From Cyanobium sp. M30B3 (GTDB lineage: Bacteria; Cyanobacteriota; Cyanobacteriia; PCC-6307; Cyanobiaceae): a stretch of 64,000 nucleotides of DNA. Shown here piece after piece: positions 47,645-56,485 of the stretch. The stretch covers positions 2,946,465 to 3,010,464 of the forward strand of contig CP073761.1 of the NCBI GenBank assembly GCA_018399015.1, read 5' to 3'. A program made the position numbers and the translations under genes. Positions within the stretch are counted from its first letter, which is position 1. Every line of letters begins with the position of its first letter. The notes below the pieces were generated by a model that did not search any database, was not told the DNA's origin, and saw nothing but the letters and a program-made list of their open reading frames with translations.

Positions 47645-47972
47645 GGCGTGTCAAGTCTGCGAAGGCGCATTGGGCGATGTTGGCCCGACTGCCGCCCGCT
47701 GGAAAATGTCTAAGCTTGATGTAAATTATAGCATCGCACAGGCGCGCATGTCCAATAGAGAGTAGACAAAAGAACATTCATTCAATCGCTTGAAAACAAC
47801 TCCTTACGCCATGGCCGGCATCACAGGAAAGCGGCCAAGAGAGTGGCAACGTTATCATGAAAAACACGTTGACAATTTAGCCCACATCGTCAACGAAAAG
47901 AATCAACAAAAGCCTTCGTAGTCAAACGGAGCAAAGGGGCAAGGCGGTGATCGGCAATTGAAATAGTAGATT
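47645..47972 (-). promoter_or_regulatory. Intergenic region upstream of the giant RTX gene, with a strong promoter
   Basis: 328 bases without a gene, markedly AT-richer than the surrounding DNA. On the minus strand a perfect TATAAT (47730-47725) has TGGACA 18 bases upstream (47754-47749), a good sigma-70-type promoter for the giant gene, with transcription starting near 47718 and a leader of about 75 bases. The rest, up to the pilQ stop at 47973, contains no convincing coding frame or T-tailed terminator that I can see. Confidence 0.6.
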
Positions 47973-50381
47973 TCAAAAGCCTTGTCCCCCTAGGAAGTCA
48001 CGCACAGGTCGAGAGGATGGCTGATACCCATAGCCATAAATTCCACCTTGCTCATCATCCACAATGCGAGGCGTCACCATAATCACAAGCTCTCGTTTTT
48101 CCTTGCGGCTGGTCGTGGCACGAAAGAACTGACCAATCAGAGGTATGTCTCCCAATATGGGCCATTTGCTCACTTCCTGACGGTCAAAGTCTGAAATCAC
48201 ACCTGTCAGAATCAAAGTTTGACCATCACGCACCCGCAGCGCACCCGTATCCAGACTACGGATACTGAGAATATTCAGGTCTGAGCCACAGCCCTGGGGG
48301 GCAGGTTCCCGATCCGTAATCGCCGAGACACTGGGGGATAGGACAAAGGTGACAAACCCGTTGTCGTCAATTTTTTCAACACGAGCACCCAACACCAGAC
48401 CAGCAGTGGACAACTCAGGGGTGCACACAACATTTCCCCCTTGAGAAGGCGTTTCAGTTTCATAGGCTGTCACCACGTTGGTACCAACTCGAACCACCCC
48501 TTCATTGGCACGTCTACGACCAATTGGACTATCCAAGCCGATATTAACGATTCCTTGATTTCCTTGCTGGGTGCTTGAAGATCCTGACGACTGGCTACTC
48601 CCCGTGCTGCCACCCGACTCGGAGCCCTCCCGCAGCAAGGAGGGATTTTCCTGCAGGATCAGGGTAGGACTGGCCAGCAGCTTGGTGGAACCTGAAACAA
48701 TCTGAGCACGCACGAAATTGAAAAAGTTGTTTTTCGGATAATCCAGGCCGGGGTTAGGCTGCACCGAAGACTGGCGTGACGTGGAGGATTCTGAAGAGTT
48801 TCTCGCAGACGATCTGCTACTTGAACGGGATCCCGTTTCAGCAGCATTGGCACCAGTGCCAACAACAGTATCTCGCAAGGCATCAACAACATTTGCTGAA
48901 CTCCGGCCTTGGTTGGTTGTGCGCCGGCCAAACAGCGGGTCGAATGCCGCCTCACCAGGAGGCATCAGATCGCCGAAAGCACCAAGCAGCTGACCGTTAT
49001 CATTGACAATAAAGTTATTGCCCCACCTCACAGCAAAGCTGTTGGCCATATCGGCAGCATTGTCCAGATTCACATCCAGAATTTGCACGGTCAGAGCCAC
49101 CTGCCGCTGGCGCAGATCAAGCTTTTTCAAATACTGCTCGGCTATCGAAACAATGGCCGGATCACCCACCAAGGTGATTGTGCCGAGACGGGTGTCCGTC
49201 GTGGCGCGCAGGCCAAGCAGCGGTCCGCTGGAGGCGCCGTAGGCTTCCACGTTGGTGATCGTGCTGCTCTGGGTGGTCTGCGAATTCGGAGACGATGACA
49301 CCGCCTCTCCCTGGGCCACACCTTGCGTCACCGCGGTGGTGATCGTGTTGGTCTTGGTGACCGACGCTCCCAGATTGGCGAGGTAGTCGGCGGCGGCGTT
49401 GGGGCCCACCTGGTTGAGGCGGTAGATCTTCGACAGCTGGGGGCCGAAGGTCTTGGAGAGGGCATTGGGGCCGGCCAGGATCACCCGGCCTTCACGTTTG
49501 CCCTGTAAGCCTGCGGCCAGGAGGGCCGTGTTGAAGGCACGCCCGAAACTCTCACCCCGGAACGTGAGCGAGATCGGCCTGCTGCCCGGATCAGAGGCCC
49601 CAGCAGGTGCCGCAGGTGAAGCGGGCGAGGTGGGTTCAGCCACATAGGCAAAGCCATAGCCCCCCACCTGGGCCAGGGCCATCAGGGCATCCTTGGCCGG
49701 CGCGTTCTTGAGCGTCATCGTCACCGGCGGCCCGGGGAGCTCCAGGTAGCCGGGGTTGCGCAGGGTCATCGTGCCCACGGCCATGTCCCCCAGCGGTGGG
49801 GCCACGGCGCGCGGCTGCAGCGGCGGCGCGAAGGTGGGCAGGGGCACCGCACCGGGCTGGGCCAGGTTCGGGCGGCTGGTCTGCAGGCTGGCCTGGGGCA
49901 CCGGCGAGGCGAAGGTCACGATCAGATTGCGGCCGTCGGCACTCACCACCGGACGGCCCAGGTTGATGCCGGGCAGCGGGGTGACCGAGAGGGCGAACGA
50001 CTGGCCTCCGCCATCGAAGCTCACCGACTGCAGCCCCACCTCCGGCAGCGACAGACGCTGGGGCCCCACCCGCAGCCCCGACGGCACCGCCGTGAACAGC
50101 TGCCCCTGCCAGCTGGCGCCGTTGCTGCTCTGCTGCAGCTGGGGGGCGGGGCCGGTGCCCTCGATGATCAGCTCAATGGCATCCGGCAGGCGGCGCACCT
50201 TCAGCTGCAGGTTGATCAGCGGATCCACCCGCTGCGACTGGGGAATGGAACCCTGGCCTGCAAAACCAGCAGGAGCAGGCTGGGCACCGGCCGGAGCGGA
50301 CCAGACCTGCAGTGCCAGGCCAGACGTGAGTGCTGCGGCAACGCGGGTCAGACGCACCATCCGTGCCAACAGAGTTTTCAA
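47973..50381 (-). CDS. pilQ: Type IV pilus secretin PilQ
   Basis: 802 residues. Outer-membrane secretin through which the type IV pilus passes. N-terminal signal (RMVRLTRVAAALTSGLALQVW), an AMIN-type region (residues about 50-160) and an STN/N-domain region (PPVTMTLKNAPAKDALMALA). The secretin core has VALTVQILDVNLDNA, FNFVRAQIVSGSTKLLASPT and ends with VRDGQTLILTGVISDFDRQE and SKWPILGDIPLIGQFFRATT. Two Ser-rich insertions interrupt the core. It follows pilO-N-M in the same direction. The 3' half is somewhat less GC-rich than the 5' half. Confidence 0.95.
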   Translation of the reverse strand: MKTLLARMVRLTRVAAALTSGLALQVWSAPAGAQPAPAGFAGQGSIPQSQRVDPLINLQLKVRRLPDAIELIIEGTGPAPQLQQSSNGASWQGQLFTAVPSGLRVGPQRLSLPEVGLQSVSFDGGGQSFALSVTPLPGINLGRPVVSADGRNLIVTFASPVPQASLQTSRPNLAQPGAVPLPTFAPPLQPRAVAPPLGDMAVGTMTLRNPGYLELPGPPVTMTLKNAPAKDALMALAQVGGYGFAYVAEPTSPASPAAPAGASDPGSRPISLTFRGESFGRAFNTALLAAGLQGKREGRVILAGPNALSKTFGPQLSKIYRLNQVGPNAAADYLANLGASVTKTNTITTAVTQGVAQGEAVSSSPNSQTTQSSTITNVEAYGASSGPLLGLRATTDTRLGTITLVGDPAIVSIAEQYLKKLDLRQRQVALTVQILDVNLDNAADMANSFAVRWGNNFIVNDNGQLLGAFGDLMPPGEAAFDPLFGRRTTNQGRSSANVVDALRDTVVGTGANAAETGSRSSSRSSARNSSESSTSRQSSVQPNPGLDYPKNNFFNFVRAQIVSGSTKLLASPTLILQENPSLLREGSESGGSTGSSQSSGSSSTQQGNQGIVNIGLDSPIGRRRANEGVVRVGTNVVTAYETETPSQGGNVVCTPELSTAGLVLGARVEKIDDNGFVTFVLSPSVSAITDREPAPQGCGSDLNILSIRSLDTGALRVRDGQTLILTGVISDFDRQEVSKWPILGDIPLIGQFFRATTSRKEKRELVIMVTPRIVDDEQGGIYGYGYQPSSRPVRDFLGGQGF

Positions 50382-50437
50382 GTGGCAGTAACTTTAACGA
50401 CGCTCAGCGGGAATTCATGCCGAGATGGTCGGTTTGA

Positions 50438-51217
50438 TCAGTTGGTTGCCGGCGCCTTGTTCGCATCCTGAGAATTTTGATCCCCCGCAGGTGGCGGCTT
50501 GAGACCACCAGCTGGAGTTTTGTAAAAGGTGAGGGCCAGCTTCAACTCGGGAATGCGCGACTTGGGGGCATCAGCAGAGGCGGAAGAGCCGGCATTTGCA
50601 CTGGAGATTTCCACCAGTTGCAACGCAAAATCACTGGGCACAACCAGTAAACTCAGTTTTTCTACGGACCGCATGAAGGCCAGCAGGCTGGGATAGGGGC
50701 CCCGGGCGGACAGCAACACCCGCTCGGCCTCCAGCCCCGCCGCCTGCAGGGGCGCCTGGACAGGCGGGGGCGGCTCAGCCGCAGCATTTGGCCTGGCGCG
50801 GGAGCCCGCCGCCGGAGCCTCTGGCGGAGCGGCGCTCGCTCCAGCCACCCCGGTTGGTTCGAACAGCTCCAGTTGCAGGCCATTGCGGCTGGCCTCCAGG
50901 TCCAACTGGGCCAGGAAGGTGCTGAATTCACCACTGCCCTCGATCAGCCGCAGCAGCTTCACCTGCTGCGACTCACTGCGCTCGATCTCCTGGCCGCTCT
51001 TGGCCAGCTGATCCCTCAACAGCGGCAGCTGCTGGCGCAGGGCCTCAAGCCGCTGAAACCTGGCACTGTTGGCCTGCAGTCCCAGCCACTGGGGAATGGT
51101 GTACAGGCTGGTGAGCGCCGCGGCCACCAGCCCGCCCAGCGCAACCGGCAGCCCCAGCAGCAGCCGTTGACGCCAGCGCAGCTGCTGGGCATTGGCGGCC
51201 TCCTGCAGGTTGGTCAT
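50438..51217 (-). CDS. pilO: Type IV pilus assembly protein PilO
   Basis: 259 residues. Inner-membrane component of the PilMNOP alignment complex. One N-terminal helix (LLGLPVALGGLVAAALTSLY) after a short cytoplasmic tail, then a coiled coil (RFQRLEALRQQLPLLRDQLA) and a small periplasmic ferredoxin-like domain with LLSARGPYPSLLAFMRSVEK. A proline/alanine linker at about residues 130-160 is unusual. Overlaps pilN by four bases (51214-51217). Confidence 0.87.
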   Translation of the reverse strand: MTNLQEAANAQQLRWRQRLLLGLPVALGGLVAAALTSLYTIPQWLGLQANSARFQRLEALRQQLPLLRDQLAKSGQEIERSESQQVKLLRLIEGSGEFSTFLAQLDLEASRNGLQLELFEPTGVAGASAAPPEAPAAGSRARPNAAAEPPPPVQAPLQAAGLEAERVLLSARGPYPSLLAFMRSVEKLSLLVVPSDFALQLVEISSANAGSSASADAPKSRIPELKLALTFYKTPAGGLKPPPAGDQNSQDANKAPATN

Positions 51218-51918
51218 GGCAGCAGCTCCTCCCGCTGGAGCAGGGCCAGGCGCTGGGCCAGCCCTTCGGCCCCGAGTTGCTCCAGGATCTGCTTTTCCGC
51301 CAGGGGCTGGATGGCGGGCCGGAACTGCACCGCGATCTCGAAGGTCACATCGCGTCCGGAGCCGGCCTGCTGGGGATCGGCCTGCTCCCGCGCGGCCCTC
51401 GCCAGGGTGACCCGGTTGGGATCGAACAGGGGCGAGCGCTTGAGTTCCAGTTGCAGGGCATTGATCAGGGCGAAGGGCTGGCGACCCACCGCCACCCCCT
51501 TGATCTGCAGACTCTGGCCGCCATCCCCCTGTTTCACCTCCGTGAGCTGGATGCCGCGGGGCACCCGCAGCTGCAGATCGCGCAGCACAGCCGAACCGGA
51601 GCGAACGCTCAGCAGCCCCTGCACCAGCGCCTGGTTGGCCGCCTTCACGCTGCCCAGCCGGGCCTGCTCAGCCTGCAGCCTGGTTTCAAAGGTCTTCACA
51701 TCGGCCTCCACTGAGGAGAGGCTGTCGATCTCGGCGGTGAGCAGCCCACGGCGCAGCAGCACCAGACCGGCCATGCCCAGGGCCAGTCCCACCAGGGCAG
51801 CCCCGATCGCCGCGCCCTTGATCAGGGTGTCGCGGCTCTGGCGGGCCTCGTCGATCGGCTCCGGCAGACCGAGGGCCAGGCGCTTCTCGCGCAGCAGGTC
51901 AAAGGGGGTGGAGCTCAT
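51214..51918 (-). CDS. pilN: Type IV pilus assembly protein PilN
   Basis: 234 residues. The short N terminus MSSTPFDLLREKRLALGLPE should bind PilM in the cytoplasm; a single helix follows (IGAALVGLALGMAGLVLL), then a periplasmic PilN domain with a coiled coil (FETRLQAEQARLGSVKAAN) and RVPRGIQLTEVKQ. Overlaps pilM and pilO by four bases each, which implies tight translational coupling within pilM-N-O. Confidence 0.87.
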   Translation of the reverse strand: MSSTPFDLLREKRLALGLPEPIDEARQSRDTLIKGAAIGAALVGLALGMAGLVLLRRGLLTAEIDSLSSVEADVKTFETRLQAEQARLGSVKAANQALVQGLLSVRSGSAVLRDLQLRVPRGIQLTEVKQGDGGQSLQIKGVAVGRQPFALINALQLELKRSPLFDPNRVTLARAAREQADPQQAGSGRDVTFEIAVQFRPAIQPLAEKQILEQLGAEGLAQRLALLQREELLP

Positions 51919-52796
51919 TGGCCGAGCTCCACGGCAGCCAGGCCAGCCATCAGCAGGGATCCATAGCCGCCGCGCTCCAGCAGTTCCAGCGGCAGGGCCA
52001 ACTGCTCGCGGATGGCCTCCAGGCCCTCGAACGTCTCGGTGAACAGCAGCCGCACCGACTCAGCTCCAAGGCGGCTGCGGCAGAAACGTAGCGCCAGCTC
52101 GAGGGCCGGCACCAGATCGGGGGGTTCAAGGGGCAGACGCTTCTGGAACTCAGGCACCCCAGCCCGCCACACCACCAGGTCGCAGCCCTGGCTGTCGGGC
52201 TGCAGCAGGGCCACCAGCGCGTTGTCCGCACTGGCCTCCAGCTGGGAGGCCAGCGCCAGCTGGCGGCACACCTGGGCCGGAATCAGATGGCGCAGGGTGC
52301 CGCCGGCGATGGCAAACACCTCGATCCATGACTCCAGGGCATCGAGCGACATGCCCACCACCAGGGAACAGCCGGGCGCGTTGGCCAGGGGTTGCACATC
52401 CAGGCTGGCGTCCTCCAGGCTGAACGGCCAGCCCATGTCGGGGTGACGCTCGCGCAGCTCGTCGGCGGGCTCCTCCGGCTGGCTGCCGTCAGGCCATTCC
52501 ACCACCCGCCAGTGCGCCGCCTCCTGGGGCAGCGCCACCACCAGGGCGGAATCCGGGGAGCTGTGCTCCAGCAACAGATCGCCGATGAAGTCGCCCAGGG
52601 CATCGAGGGCCACGGGCACCCCGGCGCGGCAGGTCCGGGCCGGCACCGGTGCCGACCAGGCCTCCCCCCCGGGCTTGCCCCCCTTGAGTGACTGGCCGAG
52701 CACAATCAGCGGGTCGCTCAGGTCGAGCAGCACCACCCGGGGGAACAACAGGGCTCGCAAGGGGCGCCATTGCGCCTCGATTCCCGCCAGAACCAA
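51915..52796 (-). CDS. pilM: Divergent PilM-like cytoplasmic type IV pilus protein
   Basis: About 293 residues. Assigned as PilM because it precedes pilN by a four-base overlap in the order pilM-N-O-Q; sequence support is weak. Actin-like hints include VVLLDLSDPLIVLGQS at the start and repeated LVVAL or LLFTETFEGLEAI strands, but the phosphate loops of standard PilM are not obvious. TTG 52796 is the longest start; in-frame GTG codons at 52736 and 52733 are alternatives and would give a protein starting VVLLDLSD. Only 35 bases separate it from pyrD. Confidence 0.65.
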   Translation of the reverse strand: MVLAGIEAQWRPLRALLFPRVVLLDLSDPLIVLGQSLKGGKPGGEAWSAPVPARTCRAGVPVALDALGDFIGDLLLEHSSPDSALVVALPQEAAHWRVVEWPDGSQPEEPADELRERHPDMGWPFSLEDASLDVQPLANAPGCSLVVGMSLDALESWIEVFAIAGGTLRHLIPAQVCRQLALASQLEASADNALVALLQPDSQGCDLVVWRAGVPEFQKRLPLEPPDLVPALELALRFCRSRLGAESVRLLFTETFEGLEAIREQLALPLELLERGGYGSLLMAGLAAVELGQ

Positions 52797-52831
52797 GACC
52801 GAACGAACCCGATTGAAAGGAAATTAACCAA

Positions 52832-54046
52832 TCATTCGCGCCAAGGCAGCCCACTGCCAACCGCTTCTCCGATGTGGCCCAACCCATGGCGCTGGAGCTG
52901 CCGGCTCAAGCCCTCGAGAATCTGGGGCACCAGGGCCGGGCCCGCGTAGATCCAGCCGGTGTAGAGCTGCACCAGCGAGGCACCGGCCGCGATCCGCTCC
53001 CAGGCCGCCTCGGCCGAATCGATCCCGCCCACACCGACCAGGGGCAGGGCCGGGCCGGCGGTGGCCCGCAGGCGGCGCAGCACCTCCAGCGCCCGATGGC
53101 GCAGGGGGGCACCACTGAGGCCGCCACTCTCTTCGCTGAGGGGGTTGCCGGTCTGGGGCAACACCCGCCCCTCCAGGCCCAGCCGGTCCAGGCTGGTGTT
53201 CACGGCGATCACTCCGGCCAGCCCCTCCTGGTAGGCCAGGCGTGCGATCGCGTCGATGGCGTCGTCCTCCAGGTCCGGGGCGATCTTCACCAGCAGCGGC
53301 GGGCAGCCCGGCAGGCGCCGCAGCCGCTCCACCAGCCGCCGCAGCAGCACTTCGTCCTGGAGCTCGCGCAACCCTGGGGTGTTGGGTGAACTCACGTTGA
53401 TCACGGCGTAATCGGCCAGGGGCGCCAGCAGTTCCAGGGAGGCGGCGTAGTCGTCGGGAGCCTGCTCCAGCGGGGTGATCCGCGACTTGCCCAGGTTGAT
53501 CCCCAGCACCGCCGGCCGCTGGCCCGGCGGGCTCAGGCGCTGGCGCTCGAGCAGGCGGCCGCAGGCCTGCGCACCCTGGTTGTTGAAACCCATGCGGTTG
53601 AGTGCCGCCCGTTCCGCCGCCAGCCGGAACAGCCGCGGCCGGGGATTGCCGGCCTGGGCATGCCAGGTGATCGTGCCCAGCTCGGCAAAGCCGAAACCGA
53701 ACAGGTGCCAGATCCCCGCCGCCACGCCGTTCTTGTCAAAGCCAGCCGCCAGCCCCACTGGATTGGCAAACCTGCAGCCGAACAGGGTCTGCTCCAGGCG
53801 CGGATCCGGGCGGCGCAGTTCCGCCCCCACCCCGGCGAGCAAGCCCTGCAGCAGGGGCCACTCCCGCCGCAGGCTGAGCTGGCCCAGGGCCGTGAGGCTG
53901 AGCAGGCTGAGCTGCTCGGCGTCGGCCCCGTCGTCCTGACGCAGCAAGGGGCCCACCAGCCGCCCGTAGAGCGCCCCCGACCGGCCTGGCACCACTCCCG
54001 TCGCTGCTCCAGCTCCCGCCCCTGGCTGCGCCATCGCGGCTTTCAC
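52832..54046 (-). CDS. pyrD: Dihydroorotate dehydrogenase (quinone), class 2
   Basis: 404 residues. Fourth step of pyrimidine synthesis, membrane-linked and quinone-reducing. FMN-binding and catalytic motifs: [64 protein letters not shown] (catalytic serine type in NVSSPNTPG), [20 protein letters not shown], and [20 protein letters not shown]. The N-terminal stretch provides the membrane-binding helices. GTG 54046 overlaps the RNase H stop as GTGA; ATG 54034 is possible. Confidence 0.94.
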   Translation of the reverse strand: MKAAMAQPGAGAGAATGVVPGRSGALYGRLVGPLLRQDDGADAEQLSLLSLTALGQLSLRREWPLLQGLLAGVGAELRRPDPRLEQTLFGCRFANPVGLAAGFDKNGVAAGIWHLFGFGFAELGTITWHAQAGNPRPRLFRLAAERAALNRMGFNNQGAQACGRLLERQRLSPPGQRPAVLGINLGKSRITPLEQAPDDYAASLELLAPLADYAVINVSSPNTPGLRELQDEVLLRRLVERLRRLPGCPPLLVKIAPDLEDDAIDAIARLAYQEGLAGVIAVNTSLDRLGLEGRVLPQTGNPLSEESGGLSGAPLRHRALEVLRRLRATAGPALPLVGVGGIDSAEAAWERIAAGASLVQLYTGWIYAGPALVPQILEGLSRQLQRHGLGHIGEAVGSGLPWRE

Positions 54047-54786
54047 TCCCGTTGCGCCAATCCTGGCGTCTCCCGCTGCAGGCGCCAGCGGCCATCGGCC
54101 AGCGGCTGCACCAGCCAGTCGCGCCAGGGGAAGGCTTCACGGCGTTGCTCCAGGCTGCGCAGCGGCATCTCCAGCAGCTGGGCCAGTTCCACCAGCGACA
54201 GCCCATGGCCGCCCTGGGCCAGGCGATCGGCCAGCTCCAGGCGGCTGAGGAGGTCAACCAGGGCTGGGGGAGCCGGGTCGGCCTGGGGCATCGATACGCA
54301 CTCGTGGCGCTCAGCATCGGCCAACGCCGGGGGCTGGCCCCGGGAGAAGGCCACGGCGATCGCGTCGCAGCGGTCGTTGTCGGGATCACCGCTGTGGCCC
54401 TTCACATGCTGGAAGCGCAGATCGGGCACGCGAGCCGCGTCCAGCTCTTCCCAGAGATCGCGGTTGAGCACAGGCCCGCCGGAGGCGGTGCGCCAGCCCT
54501 TGCGCTTCCAGCCATGGATCCAGCGCTCCAGGCCGTCGATCAGGTAGCGGCTGTCGGTGCGGATCACCAGCGCCGGATGGCGCGGCAGGGCCTGGAGCTC
54601 CCGCATCAGGGCCAGGGCCGCCGTGAGTTCCATGCGGTTGTTGGTGGTGGCCGGGTCCGGCCCGCCCAGCTCACGCACCGTGCCGTCCTCGAAGCGCAGC
54701 AGCGCCCCCCAGCCACCGGGGCCGGGATTGCCACTGCAGGCCCCATCGCAGGCCGCGGCCACAACCCGCACCGGCTCATCCACCAC
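54043..54786 (-). CDS. rnhA: Ribonuclease HI with C-terminal extra domain
   Basis: About 247 residues. Cleaves RNA in RNA-DNA hybrids. Catalytic acidic residues are in [17 protein letters not shown] (D), [13 protein letters not shown] (E), [15 protein letters not shown] (D) and [15 protein letters not shown] (D), all present. The core ends near residue 150; about 90 more residues follow ([20 protein letters not shown] and [20 protein letters not shown]), which look like a small helix-turn-helix domain. TTG 54801 and GTG 54783/54786 are possible starts; GTG 54786 is used. It is coupled to pyrD by a four-base overlap. Confidence 0.9.
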   Translation of the reverse strand: MVDEPVRVVAAACDGACSGNPGPGGWGALLRFEDGTVRELGGPDPATTNNRMELTAALALMRELQALPRHPALVIRTDSRYLIDGLERWIHGWKRKGWRTASGGPVLNRDLWEELDAARVPDLRFQHVKGHSGDPDNDRCDAIAVAFSRGQPPALADAERHECVSMPQADPAPPALVDLLSRLELADRLAQGGHGLSLVELAQLLEMPLRSLEQRREAFPWRDWLVQPLADGRWRLQRETPGLAQRE

Positions 54787-54833
54787 TGGACAACCCCTCA
54801 ATTTCCGCTAAAGAGCCTTTCTGATTTGGACCA

Positions 54834-55739
54834 ATGCCCAAGGGCAGGAGCACAGCCATGAGCAATTCGCCCCAGCCCAGTCCCAGGAGAACCTACCTGG
54901 CAGCCACCGCTGTTTCGCTCCTGGCGGCGGCGGCCGTGCCCCAGCAGCTGGCGCGGGCCGCCGTGGCCTTCGGCAGCGAATCCCTGGCCCAGGATCGGGT
55001 GATTGCCCTGGCCCAACCCCTCAGCAACGACCGCTGGAATCTGATCGTGCTCGAACAGCGCGAGCCGGCTCCTCCCTGCTGGCGTCGCAACGTCAACGGC
55101 AGCGTTCTCACCTACGAGATGCACCTGCCGGAGAGCACCTGCGGCCGCTATCTCTCCAGCAGCGCCTACTCCCTGCGCGTTGGCGGTGAAGATCTGCGCC
55201 AGCCCTGGCGGCTGCGCGTGGAACACAACAACGGCCAGCTGCAGCTGCTCGCCAGCGGCGGCAGCCAGGCCGAACCGATCGTGATCGGCACCGGTCAGGC
55301 AGCCGGCTCGGCCCTGGTGGAGCTCAGGCTCCAGAACAACTGGGCGTTCGAGCGGCGCACCTTCGATGGCCAGAGCCTCAGCCATCTCTACGTGGCCCAT
55401 GCCAACCCCCTGCCCGTGCTGCTGGCCGAGGCCCGCAGTGGTGGGGGCATCCCCCGCCTGGCCCAACTGCCCGCCCCGCCGCCGCCGCTCGCTCCCGAAC
55501 CCCGACGCAGCAACCGCCGCACCGCAACCGGGGGAGCGGCCACCGCAAGGACCATCCAGACGGTGGCCCAGCAGCCCGTGGCCCAGCAGCCCGTGGATCA
55601 GCAGACCGTGGATCAGCCGGTGGCCAGCGGCTCCAGCTCCCGCCTGGCCCGGCTGGAAGCCCTGGGGGCCCGGGGTGCGGCAGCCCCGGCCAAGAGCGAT
55701 GGCGTGATCGCCCTGCAGGTGGTGCCCTACAGGCCCTGA
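54834..55739 (+). CDS. Secreted DUF3747 protein
   Basis: 301 residues. DUF3747 is a cyanobacterial family without known function. The start has a twin-Arg-like RRTYLAATAVSLLAAAAVP and then QLARA, a likely signal peptide. The conserved DUF3747 part lies at about residues 45-200 (FGSESLAQDRVIALAQPLS, WNLIVLEQ and EPAPPCWRRN, then LRVEHNNGQLQLLASGG). The C-terminal third is low complexity with tandem VAQQP, VAQQP, VDQQT, VDQP units. Start ATG 54834 is used; ATG 54858 is an in-frame alternative. Confidence 0.8.
   Translation: MPKGRSTAMSNSPQPSPRRTYLAATAVSLLAAAAVPQQLARAAVAFGSESLAQDRVIALAQPLSNDRWNLIVLEQREPAPPCWRRNVNGSVLTYEMHLPESTCGRYLSSSAYSLRVGGEDLRQPWRLRVEHNNGQLQLLASGGSQAEPIVIGTGQAAGSALVELRLQNNWAFERRTFDGQSLSHLYVAHANPLPVLLAEARSGGGIPRLAQLPAPPPPLAPEPRRSNRRTATGGAATARTIQTVAQQPVAQQPVDQQTVDQPVASGSSSRLARLEALGARGAAAPAKSDGVIALQVVPYRP
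55558..55622. repeat. 15-bp tandem repeat in the DUF3747 gene tail
   Basis: Four units of a 15-base pattern (GTGGCCCAGCAGCCC twice, then two diverged GTGGATCAG versions) encode a Val-x-Gln-Gln-Pro series near the C terminus of the secreted DUF3747 protein. Confidence 0.8.
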
Positions 55740-55816
55740 GCACCCGGCGGCCGGCCCAGTTCAATCACTGTCCTGGTCCACCTTGCCGCCACCCTTCCCT
55801 CCCCTAACTTGCATTC

Positions 55817-55915
55817 GTGTGAGGAGTGAGGAACGACCACTCGGGGTCGAAACGAGGACAGACTCCCGATCAACCGTTCCACACCCCAGCCCTGCCTTTG
55901 GCGGGGCTTTTTTTT
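55817..55915 (+). ncRNA. Candidate small RNA of about 100 nt with own promoter and terminator
   Basis: A TTGCCG box (55783-55788) and TAACTT (55805-55810), 16 bases apart, resemble a sigma-70 promoter, giving a start near 55817. The region ends in a clear terminator hairpin and T-run (55888-55915). In between, GGAACG at 55830-55835 can pair with CGTTCC at 55875-55880, and GTGT at 55817-55820 with ACAC at 55881-55884, while CGACC/GGTCG at 55834-55849 is a competing inner stem. No reading frame is evident. It starts with GTGTGAGGAGT, the exact complement of the Yfr1 core ACTCCTCACAC. It could instead be the 3' part of the DUF3747 mRNA; family not recognised. Confidence 0.5.
55888..55915 (+). 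terminator. Intrinsic terminator (plus strand)
   Basis: Stem AGCCCTGCC/GGCGGGGCT (55888-55896 with 55900-55908, one G-T pair), loop TTT, followed by a run of eight Ts. It closes the candidate small RNA and/or the DUF3747 transcript. Confidence 0.9.
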
Positions 55916-55982
55916 GGCCATACCCCGCTGGCGCGGTCATCGTGGATGGTGATCGTGATCAGGACGGTGTTCCTGCTCCCAT

Positions 55983-56010
55983 CAAAAAAGCCGGTCCCGA
56001 AGGACCGGCT
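55983..56010 (-). terminator. Intrinsic terminator after rplL (minus strand)
   Basis: On the minus strand AGCCGGTCC-TTCG-GGACCGGCT (56010-55989) is followed by TTTTTT. A perfect nine-pair stem with a stable tetraloop just past the rplL stop (56040); ends the rplJ-rplL transcript. It is convergent with the plus-strand terminator at 55888-55915. Confidence 0.92.
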
Positions 56011-56039
56011 GCAAGCGATGGGTGGAAACCCGGCAGAAC

Positions 56040-56423
56040 TCACTTGACGGTGACTTTGCCGCCGGCTTCCTCGATGGCCTTCTTGAGGGTTTCGGCCTCA
56101 TCTTTGGACACACCCTCCTTCACCGCCTTGGGAGCGGCTTCCACCAGGGCCTTGGCTTCACCCAGGCCGAGGCCGGTGGCCTCGCGCACGGCTTTCAGCA
56201 CCTTGATCTTGGCGGCGGCGTCGAAGCCCTCGAGCACGACGTCGAATTCGGTCTTCTCTTCGGCGGCTTCAGCGGCAGCGGCAGGAGCCGCGGCCATCAC
56301 CACGCCGGCGGAGGCGGCGGCGGACACACCGAAGGCCTCTTCAATCTGCTTGACAAGCTCGGAAGCTTCCAGCAGCGAGAGGGTCTTGAGCTGGTCGAGA
56401 ATTTGGTCGGTAGTAGCAGACAT
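56040..56423 (-). CDS. rplL: 50S ribosomal protein L7/L12
   Basis: 127 residues. Stalk protein that recruits translation factors. N-terminal dimerisation region ([20 protein letters not shown]), an alanine-rich hinge (about residues 40-55) and the C-terminal domain with [20 protein letters not shown] and [22 protein letters not shown]. Length and sequence are standard. Follows rplJ by 62 bases. Confidence 0.98.
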   Translation of the reverse strand: MSATTDQILDQLKTLSLLEASELVKQIEEAFGVSAAASAGVVMAAAPAAAAEAAEEKTEFDVVLEGFDAAAKIKVLKAVREATGLGLGEAKALVEAAPKAVKEGVSKDEAETLKKAIEEAGGKVTVK

Positions 56424-56485
56424 GGTTGGGAATCAGCAACAGATCTGTAAAAACAGTCGGATCGGAGAGCTCAGCAGAGCAGGCC

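Noticed and set aside
55750..55830. Yfr1 small RNA encoded on the minus strand
   Set aside because: The core ACTCCTCACAC is present on that strand, and a hairpin precedes it, but no terminator hairpin with T-run follows within the expected distance.
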